Shown: positions 61,074-64,000 of the stretch, in pieces
Position numbering within the stretch: the stretch's first letter is position 1
Layout of the letters: the number at the start of each line of letters is the position of its first letter
Assembly (NCBI GenBank): GCA_024275955.1
Contig: JAJRYD010000003.1
Coordinates: forward strand, 23,398-87,397
DNA: 64,000 nucleotides
DNA from: Nitrospirota bacterium
Lineage (GTDB): Bacteria > Nitrospinota_A > UBA7883 > JACRGQ01
Reading direction: 5' to 3'
Notes under the pieces: generated by a model
The model's database searches: none
Seen by the model: the letters and a program-made list of their open reading frames with translations, nothing else
Told to the model about the DNA's origin: nothing
Made by a program: the position numbers and the translations under genes

Positions 61074-63785
61074 ATGAAAAGACAAACAGGCAAAAAGTTC
61101 TTATTTAGTATGTTTCTAGCAGTAGGGGTAGCGTTTATGCTCTCTGCCTGCGGTTCCGGCGGAGGAACTTCCAGTAGCAGTAGTAGTGGCACTACCTCTG
61201 ACGGTGTTGCCGGAAGCTCTTCTACCGAAACGGCGACGGTAACAGCTGTCTCTAGCCTCGCTTCCACATCAGGCGGCGGTGCAGACGCGTCAGGCGGCAC
61301 CGCTTCCACATCACTTACCGTAGCCGATAAAGTAAGTGTCGTAGAGGCAGATTCTAGTAGCATCGCGTCACCTGTTATGAGAGCTTCTTCCGATATGTTC
61401 ATGGCTCTTGGTGTCGACGCGGCGACCAACCACACAACCCTTTCGGCCATTAGCGGTTCCGACTACGCCACCGATCCACAGTCGGTTTACATATCCGAAA
61501 GGTCTACAGAGGCGTTTGGTGTTATTAACGACATCCTTTGTATAATAAGCAACACCAAGGCCGACGACACTACCCTTATGAACAGCGGAACATACACCGC
61601 GCAGGTAAACGAAAAAACATGCAGTAGCGACAGAGACAATGCCGGCGGGCAGAGCAGTGACGGCGCAAGCGCAAGCCAGGCAACCAACTATCAGTACTGG
61701 ACTGTCAATTCCTACAGGGCAGACGACAGCTCCGCGCAGATTATAGCTGTTTGGGGTCATATGGAAATGTATGGAGGAACCGACACAACTACCGGCAAGG
61801 AGAGCAAGGTCAAGACTGTCGTGGTTGGGAGAGTGGTCGTAAGCGAATCTGCTTCCACCACTAACCCTTACGGTAAATTTATATTCACATTTAGAATCTG
61901 GCCCGAAGGGACGGACGGCCATGCCGACCTTTCTGGAGGCGAGACCACCGCTATAATGAAAGGTTTCCTTGCCGCTGTTGACGATGGGTCTGGCCAGATA
62001 GTACTCAAGTTCGGCATTAAGTCCAATTCATCAGGCGCGGCATTTACCGAAAGCAAGCTTGCCACTCTTTACAGAGCTAGCGACGGCTCATCCGGTTCCG
62101 GTACTGTCGAGCTTATCGAGGGCTTCAACAAAGATGCCGGAGCCAAGAAATTCAGCTTTGACTTTAATTCAACCGCCTTCCTCAGAGGTATCGCCGGCGA
62201 TTCCACCTCGGAAAAATGTCTCGACAGGGCATCTTTCGATGAAACAGTATGGCGCTACAACATTTACGACAGCGCCGGCAAAAGGATTCCTGTTAATTCC
62301 GGCTACCCTATCAAATACACCGACACCTCAAGTGTCAACCACTTCGGCTGGATGGGCTACTGGGGGCTTTGGCTGGAAGGTATAACAGCATCTAACATTA
62401 GCGGCAAAACCGTTAATAAAGTCGACTGGAGCGGCGGCACCGAAGCGCTTACCCCCCGTGTCGCGTTTGTTTCCAACGGTAAGCTTGTAAAACATACCAA
62501 CGCTAGTATGGCTCTTAGTAGCATGCACGGCGTGCCGTTCGAGTGGGGTACATGGGATAGTACCGCAAGCAAATGGATTCAGTACCAGCTTGAGTGGAAC
62601 GCCACCGACCAGCTGTTCTACAAAACCGCCCAGATGGACTCGAGTAGCTGGACATGGGATGCTCTTGCAACACCTGTCGCTATTACCACAGCGACAGCAG
62701 AGCTGAACAACGAATGGGAGCTTTGGTTCTGGTCGCAGTCGCTCGGCGGTAGCGGACGGATAAAGCTTAAAAGCGACGCTGGCACCTTCTCTTACCCGAC
62801 CAATTCCACGCTGGTGAAGTACCAGACCGAATCTACTATATATCCGGGAGACACAACCGTACCAGCTACGCTTATGTGCTTCGAAAACTGCCCCGACGCA
62901 AGCGCGATGGCGACAACATCGCCTTATTATTCCAATACCAACTGGGAATCCGGTGGCGCCACGATTAGCTCGTCAAACAACACTGTCTCTACGACAACCG
63001 TCAAGGCGGGAGCCGGCACCTACTATTACGAATACGCCTACAACACCAGCACTATGGTACTGACCGACTCCAATAGAGGCACGGCGGTAGTGCAGAACAG
63101 TGCCCCCACAGGCGACAACAATGGTTACGGCGTCCATTCCGGCCAGCTTATAGACCCTGCCGATTTCACCGACGCAAACTTCGGTTGTCCGTGGAGTACC
63201 ACTACAACAACCTGCTCGTGGAGAATGTACGAAACAGTGACCAGCTACTACACCTACCAGACAGGCCCACAGCCTTGGAGCAGGTTTACCGGCCTTTATG
63301 CCGATAACGACAGTAGCGGCACCCTTACTACCGGCGATGAGTTCGACACTTTCAGCCCTCCTGTTCAGGTTGCCTATACCAAAACGAATACCGACAGCAC
63401 CACTACCAAGTATTTCCTTGAGTATGGCGGTTACGGCGACCTTTGGGGCATCCCCGGCAAATGCGTAGACGAAGCAGGAGCTGATACCGACTGCTACGAC
63501 TCCACCGGCACAACCTTCATAAGATGGGTGCCGGAGTTCTCTATCCCCGATGGCGGTGAAGTTGATAATAGCGGAACTACCAACTATGTAAAATCGCTTG
63601 AAAAAGAGCAGAGGATGAAAGAGAACACTTCGGCATGTAGCGCTCTTTCGCTTACCGCGTACACGCTTCCCGACCCTGTAGATTTCTTCGTAGATCCTTC
63701 CGATTCGACCAAGGTCTACTATGTGGGAGTAGAGCCTAGCTTGGCAGACGCTCCTATAAAAGTTATCGACGGAGTGGTGCAGTAA
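61074..63785 (+). CDS. Large secreted lipoprotein of unknown function
   Basis: 903 residues. The signal peptide (about 7-24) ends in lipobox LSAC. A Gly/Ser-rich tether follows, then a long extracellular region rich in Ser, Thr, Gly and Tyr with several close cysteine pairs (CFENC, CPWSTTTTTC, CVDEAGADTDC) that may form disulphides. Alternating short beta-like segments (ATTFT... and YYTYQTG) suggest a mostly beta fold. No repeats or known domains are recognised. Length, composition and a terminator of its own point to a surface protein that is expressed alone. GGGGA upstream may be the ribosome-binding site. Confidence 0.7.
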   Translation: MKRQTGKKFLFSMFLAVGVAFMLSACGSGGGTSSSSSSGTTSDGVAGSSSTETATVTAVSSLASTSGGGADASGGTASTSLTVADKVSVVEADSSSIASPVMRASSDMFMALGVDAATNHTTLSAISGSDYATDPQSVYISERSTEAFGVINDILCIISNTKADDTTLMNSGTYTAQVNEKTCSSDRDNAGGQSSDGASASQATNYQYWTVNSYRADDSSAQIIAVWGHMEMYGGTDTTTGKESKVKTVVVGRVVVSESASTTNPYGKFIFTFRIWPEGTDGHADLSGGETTAIMKGFLAAVDDGSGQIVLKFGIKSNSSGAAFTESKLATLYRASDGSSGSGTVELIEGFNKDAGAKKFSFDFNSTAFLRGIAGDSTSEKCLDRASFDETVWRYNIYDSAGKRIPVNSGYPIKYTDTSSVNHFGWMGYWGLWLEGITASNISGKTVNKVDWSGGTEALTPRVAFVSNGKLVKHTNASMALSSMHGVPFEWGTWDSTASKWIQYQLEWNATDQLFYKTAQMDSSSWTWDALATPVAITTATAELNNEWELWFWSQSLGGSGRIKLKSDAGTFSYPTNSTLVKYQTESTIYPGDTTVPATLMCFENCPDASAMATTSPYYSNTNWESGGATISSSNNTVSTTTVKAGAGTYYYEYAYNTSTMVLTDSNRGTAVVQNSAPTGDNNGYGVHSGQLIDPADFTDANFGCPWSTTTTTCSWRMYETVTSYYTYQTGPQPWSRFTGLYADNDSSGTLTTGDEFDTFSPPVQVAYTKTNTDSTTTKYFLEYGGYGDLWGIPGKCVDEAGADTDCYDSTGTTFIRWVPEFSIPDGGEVDNSGTTNYVKSLEKEQRMKENTSACSALSLTAYTLPDPVDFFVDPSDSTKVYYVGVEPSLADAPIKVIDGVVQ

Positions 63786-63813
63786 GGCAAGAACCTTAAG
63801 AGAGCTTTTACGA

Positions 63814-63847
63814 AGGGCCGGGCTTTAAAACCCCGGCCCTTTTTTAT
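63814..63847 (+). terminator. Strong rho-independent terminator after the lipoprotein
   Basis: AGGGCCGGG and CCCCGGCCCT arms enclose a short AT-rich loop and are followed by a run of T, 28 nt past the stop. Confidence 0.85.
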
Positions 63848-63873
63848 TTCTCCATGCTTTAAATGAAGCTCCC

Positions 63874-63887
63874 CGCGGCAAGCCGCG
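63874..63887. repeat. Perfect small hairpin in the 3' intergenic end
   Basis: CGCGGC and GCCGCG separated by AA, inside a stretch beginning CTCCCCGCGG. It resembles a small repeat seen in intergenic DNA of other genomes, as I recall it. No gene is seen from 63848 to the window end. Confidence 0.4.
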
Positions 63888-64000
63888 AGGTATCAGGGGT
63901 CAGGGCTTGAAGAGCCTCAATTGACCGGCTTCGCTCCGCTCCTTCTTCCCTTGCCCTGCAACATATTTCAAAATCACATCTCGACTGCCGCCCTCTCCTA

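Noticed and set aside
61368-61922. A 184-codon minus-strand frame within the large lipoprotein
   Set aside because: Composition is a shadow of the Ser/Thr-rich coding strand and no start signal is present.
1-64000. CRISPR arrays, tRNA and rRNA genes, riboswitches, prophage
   Set aside because: I looked in every gap and found no evenly spaced repeats, no tRNA-like cloverleaf or conserved rRNA sequence, no riboswitch consensus, and no integrase or phage structural genes. A covariance-model scan could still find small RNAs that I cannot see by eye.

Overview
The window looks like chromosome from a free-living Gram-negative bacterium. Outer-membrane proteins, three lipoproteins, a thin set of flagellar genes and a periplasmic respiratory complex all point to two membranes. 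Gene content (alternative complex III, bacteriohemerythrin, many orphan sensor kinases, CinA, YchF, bactofilin) fits the old 'Deltaproteobacteria' or Nitrospinota-like groups, but nothing here fixes the phylum. I saw no rRNA, tRNA, CRISPR array, phage or intact insertion sequence.

Layout. 1-5109: end of a bactofilin/TPR protein, a GT39-like membrane glycosyltransferase, a tandem-domain YkgJ protein, two small envelope proteins, and a repeat-bearing spacer. 5110-14252 (minus strand): plsY, a response regulator, panC, a glycosyltransferase, hsp20, bioB, bioF, a REC protein, then hisA-hisF-hisIE. 14434-18990 (plus): a secreted protein, thpR-recA-recX-pilD, and a secreted protein. 19205-25545: ychF, an IF2_N-domain membrane protein, a secreted protein, cinA, hisC, pheA. 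25705-49439: a signalling-rich stretch with three sensor kinases, hemerythrin, a CHASE2 class III adenylate cyclase, an M48 protease, an outer-membrane porin, trxB, a class I adenylate cyclase, flgB-fliE without flgC, an NDUFA9-like protein, a DnaJ-like protein and nth. 49436-53272: a FliA-type sigma factor, trpD and trpG. 53538-60268 (minus): a complete act operon for alternative complex III, in the order actA, actB1, actB2, actC, actD, actE, plus a diheme cytochrome. 61074-63785: a 903-residue lipoprotein.

How the parts work together. Biosynthesis is split into small units (his, bio, trp, phe/hisC) that look independently promoted. The act operon would oxidise quinol and pass electrons to cytochrome c, with the diheme cytochrome as a likely acceptor. 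Two unrelated adenylate cyclases lie within 8 kb, so cAMP signalling is probably important.

Two patterns cross gene boundaries. First, eight copies of a roughly 129-bp element with 12-bp terminal inverted repeats and 5-bp target duplications sit in intergenic gaps between 27.6 and 60.7 kb: a non-autonomous MITE-like family with no transposase here. Second, several genes have a TATAAT-like box only 6-7 nt before the start codon and no ribosome-binding site, which suggests leaderless mRNAs. One response regulator appears to start at ATT.
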